Origin: Vulcanimicrobiota bacterium
Lineage (GTDB): Bacteria > Vulcanimicrobiota > Vulcanimicrobiia > Vulcanimicrobiales > Vulcanimicrobiaceae
Length of the DNA: 52,622 nucleotides
Direction: 5' to 3'
Assembly: GCA_003136655.1 (NCBI GenBank)
Contig: PLFC01000107.1
Span: 21,776 to 74,397 of the forward strand
Positions 24,419-33,790 of this stretch are shown here, in pieces (the first letter of the stretch is position 1; each line of letters starts with the position of its first letter). The notes beneath the pieces are model-generated. The model worked only from the letters and a program-made list of their open reading frames with translations, had not been told where the DNA came from and ran no database searches. The position numbers and the translations under genes are program-made.

Positions 24419-25839
24419 TGTACGCGCAGGCAAGGATGCTCGCGAGCCCTGCCGGCAACCGGCGCGGCTTCTGGACGAAGGCGGCGCTCGCCGTGGGCAT
24501 CGCGCTCTACGTACTCGTGGTGGCCAAGTCCGTCGCCGGAGCGAGCGGGCCGTCGGGCTTCCACCTTCCGAAATTCGGACTCGCGCTGGCCGTCGCGCCG
24601 ATCGCGCTCTTCGCGCTCTTGCGCGCACCGATCATCTTCCCGTTTGGGCTGTTCCTCGCGTTGATGCCGTTCGACCCGTTGCTCTCGGTGACGAGCGGCG
24701 CGACGCTGCTGCGCGTGCTGGGCATTCTGACCGTCGTGGCGCTCGTGACGCGGATGCTGTTGACGCGCCACATGTTGCGTTTGCGGCCCGCCTGGTACGT
24801 CTGGCTTTCATTTATCGCGTGGTGCGGCTTGACGATGTTTTGGTCGCTCGATTTCGATCACGGCCGGCTCATCTACGGCATCCTGGCGCAGAATTTCGGC
24901 CTGATGACCGTGCTCGCCATGTATCCGATCACGCGGCGCGACTTCAAGACGATCGTTGCGATCATGGTCGGCGCCGGCGTCGCGAGCGTGGCCTACGCCG
25001 TGATCGCGAACGGCGGACTCGGCGGCGGCAGCAGCCGTCTCTCGATCGTCGGCGGCAACGGAAACGTGGTCGACCAGAACTTCTTCGCAACGAGCTTCAT
25101 CGTGCCGCTGGCCTTCGCGTTCTCGGTCTCGGTCGTCACGAAGCGCTTATGGTTGAGGGTCGTCTGCTGGGCGGCTACGGCTGCGCTGATGCTCGGCGTG
25201 ATCGTCTCGGGCTCGCGCGGCGCATTCATCGCCTTGGGCTTGATGTTCGCCTATTTCGCCGTTCGTAGCCGAAGCCTGACCCAGGTGGGGCTGATGGTCG
25301 CGGGTTTCGTCGCTTTGCTCTTCCGCTACCCGCTGGTGTGGGAGCGCTTCTTGCACGACGACGGCGGCGGCACGGGCAGCGGCCGGACGTTGATCTGGCA
25401 AGTGGGTCTGCAGGCTTTGCGCGGCCACTGGCTCTTCGGTTCGGGCATCGGGACGTTCCAAGAGATTTACGCACGGGTGTATCTCCTGGCATATCAACGC
25501 TCGGGTCAGGGTTGGACGCGCCCGGCGCACAACGTCCTGGTGGGCATGTCCGTCGAACTCGGCATCATCGGCCTGGGCTTGCTGCTCGCGGCCTGGTTCA
25601 TGAGCTTCCGCTCCCTGCGCGTCATCCCGCGCAGCAGTCAGAACTTCGGTTTCCGCATGGCCGCCGAGGCGGCGATCGTCGGATTGGCGGTCCAGTCGAT
25701 GTTCATCGATCCGATGTGGTTGAAGTTCGTGTGGCTCGGGCTCTCTCTGCCCTTCCTGATCTTGAATCTCGAGCGGCCGGAGCGCGCGTTCGCGCGGCGA
25801 CTGGTGCGTCCGGGATTCGTGCCTGCACGGAGCGCGTGA
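24418..25839 (+). CDS. O-antigen ligase/polymerase-like membrane protein
   Basis: 473 residues with about 11-12 hydrophobic segments, for example AALAVGIALYVLVVAKSV, ALAVAPIALFALL and VCWAATAALMLGVIV. The large loop carries SGSRGAFIALGLMFAYF and later GHWLFGSGIGTFQEIY followed by RPAHNVLVGMSVELGIIGLGLLL, the Wzy_C/WaaL signature with the conserved loop Arg and His. It is the probable repeat-unit polymerase (Wzy-like) of this locus; a ligase role is less likely without a lipid-A core. Start ATG 24418 overlaps the preceding TGA. Confidence 0.85.
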   Translation: MYAQARMLASPAGNRRGFWTKAALAVGIALYVLVVAKSVAGASGPSGFHLPKFGLALAVAPIALFALLRAPIIFPFGLFLALMPFDPLLSVTSGATLLRVLGILTVVALVTRMLLTRHMLRLRPAWYVWLSFIAWCGLTMFWSLDFDHGRLIYGILAQNFGLMTVLAMYPITRRDFKTIVAIMVGAGVASVAYAVIANGGLGGGSSRLSIVGGNGNVVDQNFFATSFIVPLAFAFSVSVVTKRLWLRVVCWAATAALMLGVIVSGSRGAFIALGLMFAYFAVRSRSLTQVGLMVAGFVALLFRYPLVWERFLHDDGGGTGSGRTLIWQVGLQALRGHWLFGSGIGTFQEIYARVYLLAYQRSGQGWTRPAHNVLVGMSVELGIIGLGLLLAAWFMSFRSLRVIPRSSQNFGFRMAAEAAIVGLAVQSMFIDPMWLKFVWLGLSLPFLILNLERPERAFARRLVRPGFVPARSA

Positions 25840-25840
25840 C

Positions 25841-27889
25841 GTGACGGAGAAGCTGCCGATCTCGGTGGTCATTCCCGCGTACCAGGCCGCCGCCCACATC
25901 GGCAGAGCATTGGCCGACGTGGCCGCGCAAACGCGGCAGCCGGCCGAAGTCATCGTCGTCGACGACGGCTCGACCGACGGCACGGGCGACATCGCGCGCA
26001 GCTTGGGCGCCACCGTCCTGACGCAAACCAATCGCGGCGTCGCCGCGGCGCGCAACGCGGGCATTCGGGCGGCGCAAGAACCTTGGATTGCGCTGCTCGA
26101 CGCCGACGATACGTGGACCAGCGGCCGGTTGGCCGTGCATTGGGATGCGCTCGCGCGCGCTCCGGACGTTCGCCTCTCGTTTTCCGACTACGAGATCGCG
26201 CGTCCAAACGGGCGCGGCGAGCCCTCCGCGCTGCACAACGTTAGGCATTACCGCCGCGCGCCCGCAAAGACCCTGGCCGAGGGCGTGGTGCGGGTCGAGC
26301 GCGCGGTGATGGAGCGCCTCGTGGTGCGCCGTAACTTCGTGAGCACCTCGACGCTGCTGCTCGATCGCGATTGGCTGCTCGATCACGGACTCTTCTACGA
26401 CGAGCATCTGCCCGAGAACGACGACGCGCTGGTTGCGGAAGACCTCGAGTGGTTGCTACGCGCGCTGCGTTACAGCGACGTGCTCGTGGTGGAGCGCGTG
26501 CTCTCGTCGTACGTGGCGCACCACGACAGCCGTTCGGCCGACCGCCGCCGTCAAGCGCGCGGCATCGTGCGGCTGGGCGAGCTGACCTCGGTCGCGCCCG
26601 AACGTTACTCGCCGCAGTGCCCCAAAGAGTTTGCCCGGCTGCGGCCCTTTCACGAGCGCGTCGCCGCATTCGAGTCGTTCCGCTGCGGCGGCTATGATGC
26701 CGCTCGCCGCGATCTCGAGGAGGCGCTCTCGCGACGCTTTAACCTAACGACGTTCGCGCTCTACGGTGCGACGCGTGCGGCGGCGCTTCCGGCGGGACGT
26801 GCGGTGTTCGACGCGGCGCGAGCGCTGCGGCGTCGCACGAAGCGCGCGCAACAGAAGGCCGACGCAAACGTCGTGGAGCAAGTTTCCGAGCCGCGCGCGC
26901 CGGTCAGCGTGGTCATCCCGGCCTTCAACGTCGAGCGCTATCTCGCTGCGGCGATCGAGTCGGTGCGCGCGCAGACCCTTGCGCCCACGGAGATCATCGT
27001 CGTCGACGACGGGTCGACGGACGGTACCCGTGCCGTGGCCGAAGCGGCCGGCGTGCGCGTGATCGCACAGTCGAACGCGGGCGTGTCGGCGGCGCGCAAC
27101 GCCGGGATCGCCGCGGCGACGCAGCCCTGGATCGCCTTGCTCGACGCGGACGACCGCTGGCGGGCCGACAAACTCGAGCGCCAGTGGGCGGCGCGCGCGT
27201 TGGCGCCAACGCGATTCGTGGCTTCGGATATGCGTCTGCGGTTCGAGCGCGACGGCGCTCGCATCGAGTCCGCGCACGCGCAACATCCGGCGTATCGCGA
27301 GGCCCGCAAGCTGCACCTCGCCGGAGACGTGATTCGCATCGAGCGCGCCGACGTTGCGACGAGCTTGCCTCACGGGCAGTACCTCGCGCCCTCCACCTGG
27401 CTCGTCCAGCGCGACCTCTTGCTGCTCGAACCGTTCGACCCGATGCTCGAGCGTGGTTCCGACCGCCACGTCGGTGAAGATTTCGAGTGGCTCTTACGCG
27501 CGTTGCGTTACAGCGACGTGCTGGTCGTCGAGGCACCGTTGACCGACTATCTGGTGCGTGCGGGCGGCAATCTATCCGAAAGCGACGGACGTGCTCGGGC
27601 CGGTGACGTGGCGCTGGGCTTCCTCGTCGAAGCGTCGCCCGAGCGGTACTTGCCGGGCGCTGGACGGATTTTCGCCGAGCTGCGGCCGCAGCACGTGGCG
27701 ACCGCGGCCGAGGCCTTTTTGCGCGCGGGCGATGCCACGGGCGCTCGCAGCGTGCTCGCGCAACTTCCCGCGCGCGAACGCGGACCGCAGTGGTACGCGC
27801 TGCGTCTGGCCGCGGGCGCAGCCGGTAACCCCGTCGGCGCCGAAGTATTGCGCGGCATGAGGTCGATGAAACGCACCCTGGCGCGATGA
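25841..27889 (+). CDS. tandem GT2 glycosyltransferase (two complete catalytic domains)
   Basis: 682 residues from GTG 25841, two bases after the polymerase stop. Domain 1 (about 5-305) starts PISVVIPAYQAAAHIGRALA, with VIVVDDGSTDGT and LLDADDTW. Domain 2 (about 350-670) starts PVSVVIPAFNVERYLAAAIE, with IIVVDDGSTDGT and LLDADDRW. Each domain then has a matching EDLEWLLRALRYSDVLVVE/EDFEWLLRALRYSDVLVVE block. The domains are internal duplicates, and both keep the DXD-type motif and the later acidic base, so both appear active. It is cytoplasmic and could add two sugars in succession, or one as a processive pair. The stop overlaps the next start (ATGA). Confidence 0.9.
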   Translation: MTEKLPISVVIPAYQAAAHIGRALADVAAQTRQPAEVIVVDDGSTDGTGDIARSLGATVLTQTNRGVAAARNAGIRAAQEPWIALLDADDTWTSGRLAVHWDALARAPDVRLSFSDYEIARPNGRGEPSALHNVRHYRRAPAKTLAEGVVRVERAVMERLVVRRNFVSTSTLLLDRDWLLDHGLFYDEHLPENDDALVAEDLEWLLRALRYSDVLVVERVLSSYVAHHDSRSADRRRQARGIVRLGELTSVAPERYSPQCPKEFARLRPFHERVAAFESFRCGGYDAARRDLEEALSRRFNLTTFALYGATRAAALPAGRAVFDAARALRRRTKRAQQKADANVVEQVSEPRAPVSVVIPAFNVERYLAAAIESVRAQTLAPTEIIVVDDGSTDGTRAVAEAAGVRVIAQSNAGVSAARNAGIAAATQPWIALLDADDRWRADKLERQWAARALAPTRFVASDMRLRFERDGARIESAHAQHPAYREARKLHLAGDVIRIERADVATSLPHGQYLAPSTWLVQRDLLLLEPFDPMLERGSDRHVGEDFEWLLRALRYSDVLVVEAPLTDYLVRAGGNLSESDGRARAGDVALGFLVEASPERYLPGAGRIFAELRPQHVATAAEAFLRAGDATGARSVLAQLPARERGPQWYALRLAAGAAGNPVGAEVLRGMRSMKRTLAR

Positions 27890-29532
27890 CCCGCGCGACG
27901 CGGCGAATCGATTGGCGGTTCGCAGCACTCGCGCTCGGGCTCTGCGTCGTGCTCGGATTCTTCGGACTGTTCGCCGGCACCGATCCGGACGAGGAATACG
28001 CGCTCGCCTCCACCGCGCACGGCTTGGCCTACGCTCTGCACCGCGCGATCTTCTACGAGTTGCAGGCACCGGTCTGGTTCGGGCTCGTGGCGCTTTGGCG
28101 AAGCATCGACGAGTCGGTCGGCTTCGCTCGACTCTTCTCGATCCTGTGCGCCGCCGCAACGTGCTTCGCGCTGCGTTCGATCGCGCTGCGCGTGCGGCCG
28201 GCCGGCGATCCGCTGCCCTTCACGGCGTTGGTCGTGCTCAACCCGTTTTTCATCTACGCCGCGCTCGACGTGCGCGTCTATGCGTTCGCCCTGTTGCTCG
28301 GCGCGTTGACGTGGATCGCCTTCTACGACGGCTACTTTGCGGGCGAAACGCGGGGCGCACGGTTGCGCTTCGGGCTGCTCGCGCTCGTGTCGATCTACAC
28401 GTTTTACTACTTGGCGTTCGCCTTGGCCGGCTATGCGGCGGCGCTGCTGATCGCGCGACGTCTCGCCGCGCTGCGCGCGTTTGCCGTCGTCGCGGCGGGA
28501 CTCGTGGTCGCTTCGATTCCCGCACTGCTAGCCATCGCGGCGACGTTTGCCGACGTGCGCGCGGCTTTGCCGCCCGTCGCACACGTGTCGCTGCGCGGGT
28601 TCCTCGAGCCGATACTGCTCTTCGCGTTGCCGACGTCGTACCGGTGGAGCGAGATCGCGCCGCTCGCGTCGCTCCTACACGTCTATAAGCCGATCGTAAT
28701 CGTCGTGGCGCTCGCGCTGCTGGCCGCGTTGCCGCGCCCGAACCGCCGCGATGCGGGCCTGATTGCGCTCGCCGCCGTCGTTTGGCTCGCCTATCCGCTC
28801 GCGTATCTGTTCGTGCACGTGCGTTTCGAGGTGCCGCGGCATTACGTCACGCTCTTCGTGCCGCTCGCGGCGGCTGCGTACGTGCTCGCCGGCTCGTTCT
28901 CGAACCGGCATCTGCGCAGCGCGCCGTGGGTCGCCGCCGTCGCGTACGTCGCATTCTGCGGACTGACGTTATGGGCCAACTACGGTTCGCTGAGCAAGGC
29001 CGGCGACATGCGCCGGGTCGGCGCTTTCGTTTCGGCGCAGGCGGCGGCCGGGGATGTCGTTGCGGTGTTCGCACCCGATGCCGAGCCCGCGTTTCGCCGC
29101 TTCTACACGGGCGTCGCGCCGGTGGTCGCGTTTCCTCGCGAGCCCGATCCCGAACGGTACGACACGTCGCTCTATCGCGTCGGCACGGCCGCGGAGGCCG
29201 AGACCGCGCTACGCGCCCTGACGGCCAGGCGGCGGCTCTGGCTCGTGCTCTACGGGCGCTGCGAACCTGATTCGGACAACTACGGCTGTGCGAATATCCT
29301 CGCGGCGCTGCGCGCGCGCTTTCCGCGCGCCCGCGTGACCGACTTCTATGAGACCGAGGTCGTGGAACTGGCTGCCGGCCTGCCGCGCAAGAATGCGGGC
29401 AGGTCGCCCAGTCGCGGCAGCAACATAGCCGCGGGCGAGATGCCCGCGGTGCGGCAGAAGAAGGCGCCCTTCAAGACGATCGCGAGCGCGTATGTCAGGG
29501 TATTCGCCGCCGCGGCGCCGATCGCGCCGTAG
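27886..29532 (+). CDS. GT-C-type membrane glycosyltransferase (GT39/ArnT-like)
   Basis: 548 residues from ATG 27886. TM1 FAALALGLCVVLGFFGLFAG is followed by the GT-C signature acidic motif TDPDEEYAL at about residue 28; 9-11 further helices follow, with FEVPRHYVTLFVPLAAAAYVL, typical of dolichyl/undecaprenyl-phosphate-sugar dependent enzymes. A soluble C-terminal domain follows (GDVVAVFAPDAEPAFRRFYTG). It is predicted to act on the outer face of the membrane using a lipid-phosphate sugar. The last 62 residues read through the antisense of the convergent flippase gene, so the natural C-terminus may be shorter in origin. Confidence 0.82.
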   Translation: MTRATRRIDWRFAALALGLCVVLGFFGLFAGTDPDEEYALASTAHGLAYALHRAIFYELQAPVWFGLVALWRSIDESVGFARLFSILCAAATCFALRSIALRVRPAGDPLPFTALVVLNPFFIYAALDVRVYAFALLLGALTWIAFYDGYFAGETRGARLRFGLLALVSIYTFYYLAFALAGYAAALLIARRLAALRAFAVVAAGLVVASIPALLAIAATFADVRAALPPVAHVSLRGFLEPILLFALPTSYRWSEIAPLASLLHVYKPIVIVVALALLAALPRPNRRDAGLIALAAVVWLAYPLAYLFVHVRFEVPRHYVTLFVPLAAAAYVLAGSFSNRHLRSAPWVAAVAYVAFCGLTLWANYGSLSKAGDMRRVGAFVSAQAAAGDVVAVFAPDAEPAFRRFYTGVAPVVAFPREPDPERYDTSLYRVGTAAEAETALRALTARRRLWLVLYGRCEPDSDNYGCANILAALRARFPRARVTDFYETEVVELAAGLPRKNAGRSPSRGSNIAAGEMPAVRQKKAPFKTIASAYVRVFAAAAPIAP

Positions 29533-30680
29533 CGAACGACGCCCGCGTAGGTACACGCGGCGCAGACCGCGAGCGAGATCGATTCGAGCGCGAGCAGCGT
29601 GCCCGGCCTTCCCGCGCGAGCCGCGAGGTAGAACGAGAGCACGCCGTCGGCACCGTACAGCACGAGCCCGGGCAGCACCACGCGCAGGATCGCGCCACTC
29701 GCCCCGAAGCGCTCGCCGTAGACGAGCGCGATCGCCCACGGCCCGAGTATGAAGAGCGGCACGGCGACGGCCAGCCCGGCGTAGAGCGTGCCGCGCACGA
29801 TCTTCGCGGTCAATGCGGCGGCGTCGCGTTCCCCGGCGAGCGTGGCGATCGTGCCGGTGGCCGACCACGTCAGCGAGCGGCTCGCGAGCCAAATCAATTC
29901 GCCCGACGACAGCGCCAGCGTGTAGATGCCGAGCACTGCGGGCGCCAGCGTGGCGGCAACGATGAAGACGTCGACCCGCAGCGCCAAGAACGCGACCGCC
30001 GCGGCGAGCGAAGCTTTCCCGCCGAAGAGCACCGCGCCGCGCACCAAGTCGGGCCGGTCGAAGCGGGGCGTTCCGCCGATCAGCGCGGGCATTCCCGCTC
30101 GGCTCCAGAGCGCGGCGACCAAATAACTCAGCGCCCAAATACCGAGCACCGCCGGCACGCCCGCATGGAACGCGAAGACGGCGATGAGGATCGCGAGCGA
30201 AGCCCCGCCGCCGATCGTCAGCGTGTTGATGAAATTGATGCGCTCGACGCGATGTGAGAGCTGGTAGACGACGTTGACGACCTGCTGGTACACCGCGAAC
30301 GGGATAACGATCGACGCCGCCATGTAGGCGATCGCGTGCGCGCGGTCGCCGGCCGCAAGAGCCAGCGCGAGCGCGGTGCCGGCGAGTCCGAGGCCCGCGA
30401 TCAAACGTAGCGCGGTGGCCCACACCGACGTGCGCGCGATGCCGCGCGGGCCCATGTCGTGGGCGACCGCGGCGCGCACGCCTTCGGAGAGCGTCACCGC
30501 TAGCGCGACGATGTACCCGGCGTAGGCGATCTGGCCTTTGGCCGCAGGCCCGAGCAGGCGCGCCACCGCGATGCCCGCGGCAATCTGCAGCCCCAGCCCG
30601 AAGGCCAGGTTGGTGAAAGTGTGGAGCGTCAGCCGGGTCAGGCTGCGCCGCTGCGGGAGCGCCGTCGCCTGGGCGCTCAC
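29346..30680 (-). CDS. polysaccharide flippase (Wzx/PST, MATE-like)
   Basis: 444 residues from GTG 30680. About 12-14 helices with a typical Wzx start, NLAFGLGLQIAAGIAVARLLGPAAKGQIAYAGYIV (Gly-Pro-x-x-x-Gly after TM1). Later comes RNVVYQLSHRVERINFINTL-type spacing, seen as QQVVNVVYQLSHRVERINF. It moves the undecaprenyl-linked repeat unit across the membrane. The start lies one base after the stop of the polyprenyl transferase gene on the same strand. Its 3' end overlaps that of the GT-C gene by 187 bases. Confidence 0.88.
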   Translation of the reverse strand: MSAQATALPQRRSLTRLTLHTFTNLAFGLGLQIAAGIAVARLLGPAAKGQIAYAGYIVALAVTLSEGVRAAVAHDMGPRGIARTSVWATALRLIAGLGLAGTALALALAAGDRAHAIAYMAASIVIPFAVYQQVVNVVYQLSHRVERINFINTLTIGGGASLAILIAVFAFHAGVPAVLGIWALSYLVAALWSRAGMPALIGGTPRFDRPDLVRGAVLFGGKASLAAAVAFLALRVDVFIVAATLAPAVLGIYTLALSSGELIWLASRSLTWSATGTIATLAGERDAAALTAKIVRGTLYAGLAVAVPLFILGPWAIALVYGERFGASGAILRVVLPGLVLYGADGVLSFYLAARAGRPGTLLALESISLAVCAACTYAGVVRYGAIGAAAANTLTYALAIVLKGAFFCRTAGISPAAMLLPRLGDLPAFLRGRPAASSTTSVS

Positions 30681-30681
30681 C

Positions 30682-32130
30682 TCACGCCGCGTCGTGGAAG
30701 AGAAACTCCGCCGCCGTCTTCAACAAGATCGTCGCGTCGAGGAACAGCGACCAATGCTCCAGATAGAAGAGGTCGTAGGCGAGCTTCTCGGTGGCCGCCG
30801 ACGGATCGAGGATGCGGCGCATGTTCACCTGCGCCCAGCCGGTGATGCCCGGGCGTACGAGATGCCGTTCGTCGTAACGCGGGACGCGCGCGCGGAATTG
30901 CTCGACGTAGAAAGGCCGTTCCGGTCGCGGACCGATCAGCGACATCTCGCCGCGCAACACGTTGAGCAGTTGCGGGAGTTCGTCGATGCTGGTGCGGCGC
31001 AACCAGCGTCCGAAGCGGGTCACGCGCGACTCGCCTTGCTTGGCCCAGGTCGGACCGCTCTCGGCTTCCGCGTCGACCCTCATCGTGCGAAACTTCAAGA
31101 TCTCGAACGTTTTTCCGAAGCGCCCGACGCGCGTTTGGCGGAAGAAGATCGGGCGGCCGGAATCGATCGCGATGCCGAGCCCCACGACGAGCAGCAACGG
31201 AGAGAGCAAGAGGAGCGCCGGCACGGTCAGGGCCAAGTCGAAGGTGCGCCGGATCAGATCCGCGCCGGGCGTGCAGACGGCCAGGTGCTGCGGATAGAGC
31301 AACGCGACGCCGCCGTCGCGGCGCACTTCGAGATCGTATGCGTGCGGGCGTAGACGCATTTGCGCGAAGGCCAAGCGCATGCCGTTGGCTTCGCAGACGC
31401 GCAGGATGGCCGGCATCAACTCGGGCGGCAGTGCCTCGGTGAGCAGCAGCGTGTCGCAGTTCCACGCGCTCGCGTGTTCGATCCACGAAAGTCGCGACAC
31501 GTCGCCGTGCACGCCCACCTCGTCGAGTTCCTCGTCGAAGCGGGCTAGCGGCATGCGCAGGATCGCGTCGCGGCCGCGTAAGGAGAGTTGGCCCGGCAAC
31601 GCGTCGACGCGTTCGGGCGTACCGGCAACGACGATCCGGCGTGGGCGCGGAGGGGCGATGCGGTCGCGCAACAGCGTGAGACCGACGCGCGATAAGGAGA
31701 GTCCGACTGCCGAGAAGCCCACCGCGATGGCCAATTGATGGCGGTAGGGCGCGAGGCCGGGCAGTAAGACGAGCAGCAGCGCCGGCGGAATCAGTCCCAG
31801 CAGCGAGCCTGCGAACGATGCGTAGAGTTCGTCCCGGGGCGACGAACCGAAGGAACGCTTGTAGAGTCCGAGGCGGTCGTAGATCATGAGGACTACGGCG
31901 GCCGCGAAAACGAGCGCCAGCACCACGTCGGCGCGCTGCGTGAAGGCCGTCGGATCGGTGTGGGTAAGCGCGAGGCTGGCAAGGCCGGCCGCAACGAACA
32001 CCGTCACGTCGGACGCGAGGAGTAAGCCGCTGTGCCAGCCGGCGTATTGTTGCGGATTCGGTCGCGGTTTGACGCGCGGGAGCGTGATCCCGAGCGACTC
32101 GTCGACTCCGTTCGGCTGAGTGGTCACCAT
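30682..32130 (-). CDS. polyprenyl-phosphate sugar-1-phosphate transferase (WbaP/WcaJ-like initiating enzyme)
   Basis: 482 residues. Four N-terminal helices (LLLASDVTVFVAAGLASLAL through LAIAVGFSAVGLSL), a Rossmann-like CoA-binding-type domain with RRIVVAGTPERVDALPG, and a fifth membrane re-entrant helix LALTVPALLLLSPLLLVVGLGIAI. The catalytic PGT domain has PIFFRQTRVGRFGKTFEILKFRTM, RRTSIDELPQLLNVLRGEMSLIGPRPERP and RPGITGWAQVN, the classical signature. It starts repeat-unit synthesis by linking a sugar-1-phosphate (Glc or Gal in the family) to undecaprenyl phosphate. Confidence 0.93.
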   Translation of the reverse strand: MVTTQPNGVDESLGITLPRVKPRPNPQQYAGWHSGLLLASDVTVFVAAGLASLALTHTDPTAFTQRADVVLALVFAAAVVLMIYDRLGLYKRSFGSSPRDELYASFAGSLLGLIPPALLLVLLPGLAPYRHQLAIAVGFSAVGLSLSRVGLTLLRDRIAPPRPRRIVVAGTPERVDALPGQLSLRGRDAILRMPLARFDEELDEVGVHGDVSRLSWIEHASAWNCDTLLLTEALPPELMPAILRVCEANGMRLAFAQMRLRPHAYDLEVRRDGGVALLYPQHLAVCTPGADLIRRTFDLALTVPALLLLSPLLLVVGLGIAIDSGRPIFFRQTRVGRFGKTFEILKFRTMRVDAEAESGPTWAKQGESRVTRFGRWLRRTSIDELPQLLNVLRGEMSLIGPRPERPFYVEQFRARVPRYDERHLVRPGITGWAQVNMRRILDPSAATEKLAYDLFYLEHWSLFLDATILLKTAAEFLFHDAA

Positions 32131-32195
32131 GACGCTGAAGAGCGTAGCAGTTCCGCGCGCTCGCGGTGAGGCCCATTCGTCGTCGTTGTGTGCGG

Positions 32196-32219
32196 ACGGA
32201 CTAGGTAATAGGTCCCGGT
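32196..32219 (+). promoter_or_regulatory. GGACGGAC / TAGGTA motif upstream of GT2 gene
   Basis: GGACGGACTAGGTAATAGG, containing an inverted pair GGACTA...TAGGTCC, in the 146-base divergent region between the initiating transferase and the GT2 gene. A similar GGACGGAC-CTC-TAGGTAT occurs at 42192-42210 upstream of the Kelch protein. It may be a shared operator or promoter element. Confidence 0.3.
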
Positions 32220-32276
32220 CCGGACACCCCCTGGGCTGTGTCGGCGGCGTCGTGCTGGGGCTATGCTTGCGGGGCT

Positions 32277-33089
32277 ATGGATGGTTTCAGCGTCGTTCTG
32301 CCCGCGTATCAGGAAGCTTCGGGCTTGGCCTCGAGTCTCGAGCGCCTGCTCGTCTTTCTGCGCGCGTTCGCGCCGGGCGGGGATTGGGAACTGATCGTCG
32401 TCGACGATGGGAGCACCGACGGAACTGCAGCGATCGTGGAGCGCGCTCGCGCCGCAGATCCACGCCGCATCCGCCTGCTCCAGCATCCGGTCAACCTGGG
32501 CCTGACGGCCGCGCTCGAAACCGGCGCTGCGGCCGCATTGAAGCCGATCGTGGTGGTGATCGATGCAGACCTCAGCTACGCGCCCGAAACGATCGGGGCG
32601 CTCGTCTCCGCTTATCGCGAGACGGGCGCGACCTGCGCGCTGGCCTCACCCTACATGCCCGGCGGCGAAGTCGCGAACGTGCCCTTCAGCCGGCTCGCTG
32701 CGAGCGTCGTGGCGAATCGGTTGCTCTCGTGGTGCGCCCGGGGCCGGGTGAAGACCCTCACCGGCATGGTGCGCGCCTACGATGCGCGGCTGCTCTGCGA
32801 ACTGCTCGCGCGACGGGGCGACGCGGAATTCAATGCGTGGGCGGTGGCGGTGATGCTTGCGGGTAAACAACCTTTGGTGGAAATCCCGGCGCGGCTCGCT
32901 TGGCCCGACTACCGGCGCAAAGCTGCGGGCCGGCTCGGCTTGCGCTCCTTGAGCAGGCGCGTCGGGGGGGTTCTGGCTGCGGCGGCGTGCTTGATCGGCA
33001 GCGAGCCCTCGCCTGCCTCGTTTTCCGAGAAAAGTGGGACCTTTGTACCGGCGGAACTCGGCGGCAGCCTCATGAGAAGTGGCCGATAG
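32277..33089 (+). CDS. glycosyltransferase, GT2 family (DPM1/polyprenyl-phosphate type)
   Basis: 270 residues from ATG 32277 (GGGG at -7). FSVVLPAYQEASGLASSLERLL, LIVVDDGSTDGTAAIVERAR, LGLTAALETGAAAALKPIVVVIDADLSYAP and NRLLSWCARGRVKTLTGMVRAYDARL follow the order of polyprenyl-phosphate-hexose synthases. It lacks C-terminal transmembrane helices. It may make the lipid-phosphate sugar donor used by the GT-C proteins in this window. Confidence 0.85.
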   Translation: MDGFSVVLPAYQEASGLASSLERLLVFLRAFAPGGDWELIVVDDGSTDGTAAIVERARAADPRRIRLLQHPVNLGLTAALETGAAAALKPIVVVIDADLSYAPETIGALVSAYRETGATCALASPYMPGGEVANVPFSRLAASVVANRLLSWCARGRVKTLTGMVRAYDARLLCELLARRGDAEFNAWAVAVMLAGKQPLVEIPARLAWPDYRRKAAGRLGLRSLSRRVGGVLAAAACLIGSEPSPASFSEKSGTFVPAELGGSLMRSGR

Positions 33090-33145
33090 TGCGTTATAAC
33101 TGGCGCATGGTGCATCGGGTCGCCCGACGGGGCCAAGGATAAGGC

Positions 33146-33775
33146 ATGATCGTAAATCTGTACGTCGATCACTTGATGACGACCCCACCGTCATCGGCCG
33201 AAGAAGTGTGGAACGCCACCAAGGAGCATCCGCGCGCCTTCAAAGAGGCCGCGCGTCGCATCGGCTTGACACCTGCCGAGTACGAAGAATTCCGCAACGA
33301 TCTCCTCGACGGCAAAGTCGTGTACGTCCGGCTGCCCAAGCACATGGACGCGATGGCCGGCGACCGGGGCGGCAACATCTACGCCGTCAAGAACGCGTAC
33401 ATGCCCAATCCGGTCATGGGCTGGAAGGTGACCCTCTCGACGGGCGCGGTCGTTTACGTGCCGCAAACCTGCGGCAATCTCGCGCTGAGCCGCTTCCCGG
33501 TGAAGCCCGCCAAACGCGTGCCGGTCGTCTATCACCATTACGCTCCGCCGCCACAGGCCACGCCCGCACCGCCGGTGGTCGTCAGCGTGCAACCGACGCC
33601 CGCGCCGTACGTGCCGCCCGAAGCGCCGCCGGTGGCCGCCGTGGCGACACCGCCGAACTACAATTGGCTCATCGGCGTGCCGCTGCTGGGTGGTTTGATC
33701 TACATCATCACCAACCACAATACGCCGCCGTCGTGCTCGGGCGGTTCCAACGAATACAACGTCTGCCACAAGTAG
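33146..33775 (+). CDS. protein of unknown function, proline-rich with one C-terminal membrane segment
   Basis: 209 residues from ATG 33146 (AAGGATAAGGC just upstream). Residues 15-110 contain two small helices (WNATKEHPRAFKEAARRIG, LTPAEYEEFRNDLLDG) and a beta part with a short repeated element (VVYVRLPKH and VVYVPQTCG). Residues 115-165 are a Pro/Ala/Val-rich linker, and residues 172-188 (NWLIGVPLLGGLIYII) a hydrophobic segment followed by a Cys pair in the last 20 residues. There is no N-terminal signal peptide, so the topology is probably tail-anchored or non-classical. No family is recognised. The strong terminator after it ends this gene. Confidence 0.6.
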   Translation: MIVNLYVDHLMTTPPSSAEEVWNATKEHPRAFKEAARRIGLTPAEYEEFRNDLLDGKVVYVRLPKHMDAMAGDRGGNIYAVKNAYMPNPVMGWKVTLSTGAVVYVPQTCGNLALSRFPVKPAKRVPVVYHHYAPPPQATPAPPVVVSVQPTPAPYVPPEAPPVAAVATPPNYNWLIGVPLLGGLIYIITNHNTPPSCSGGSNEYNVCHK

Positions 33776-33790
33776 ACGCTCGAAGAGAAG

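Noticed and set aside
30677-32176. 499-codon second minus-strand frame over the sugar-1-phosphate transferase
   Set aside because: Out-of-frame shadow full of Arg and Pro; the neighbouring frame carries the complete transferase signature.
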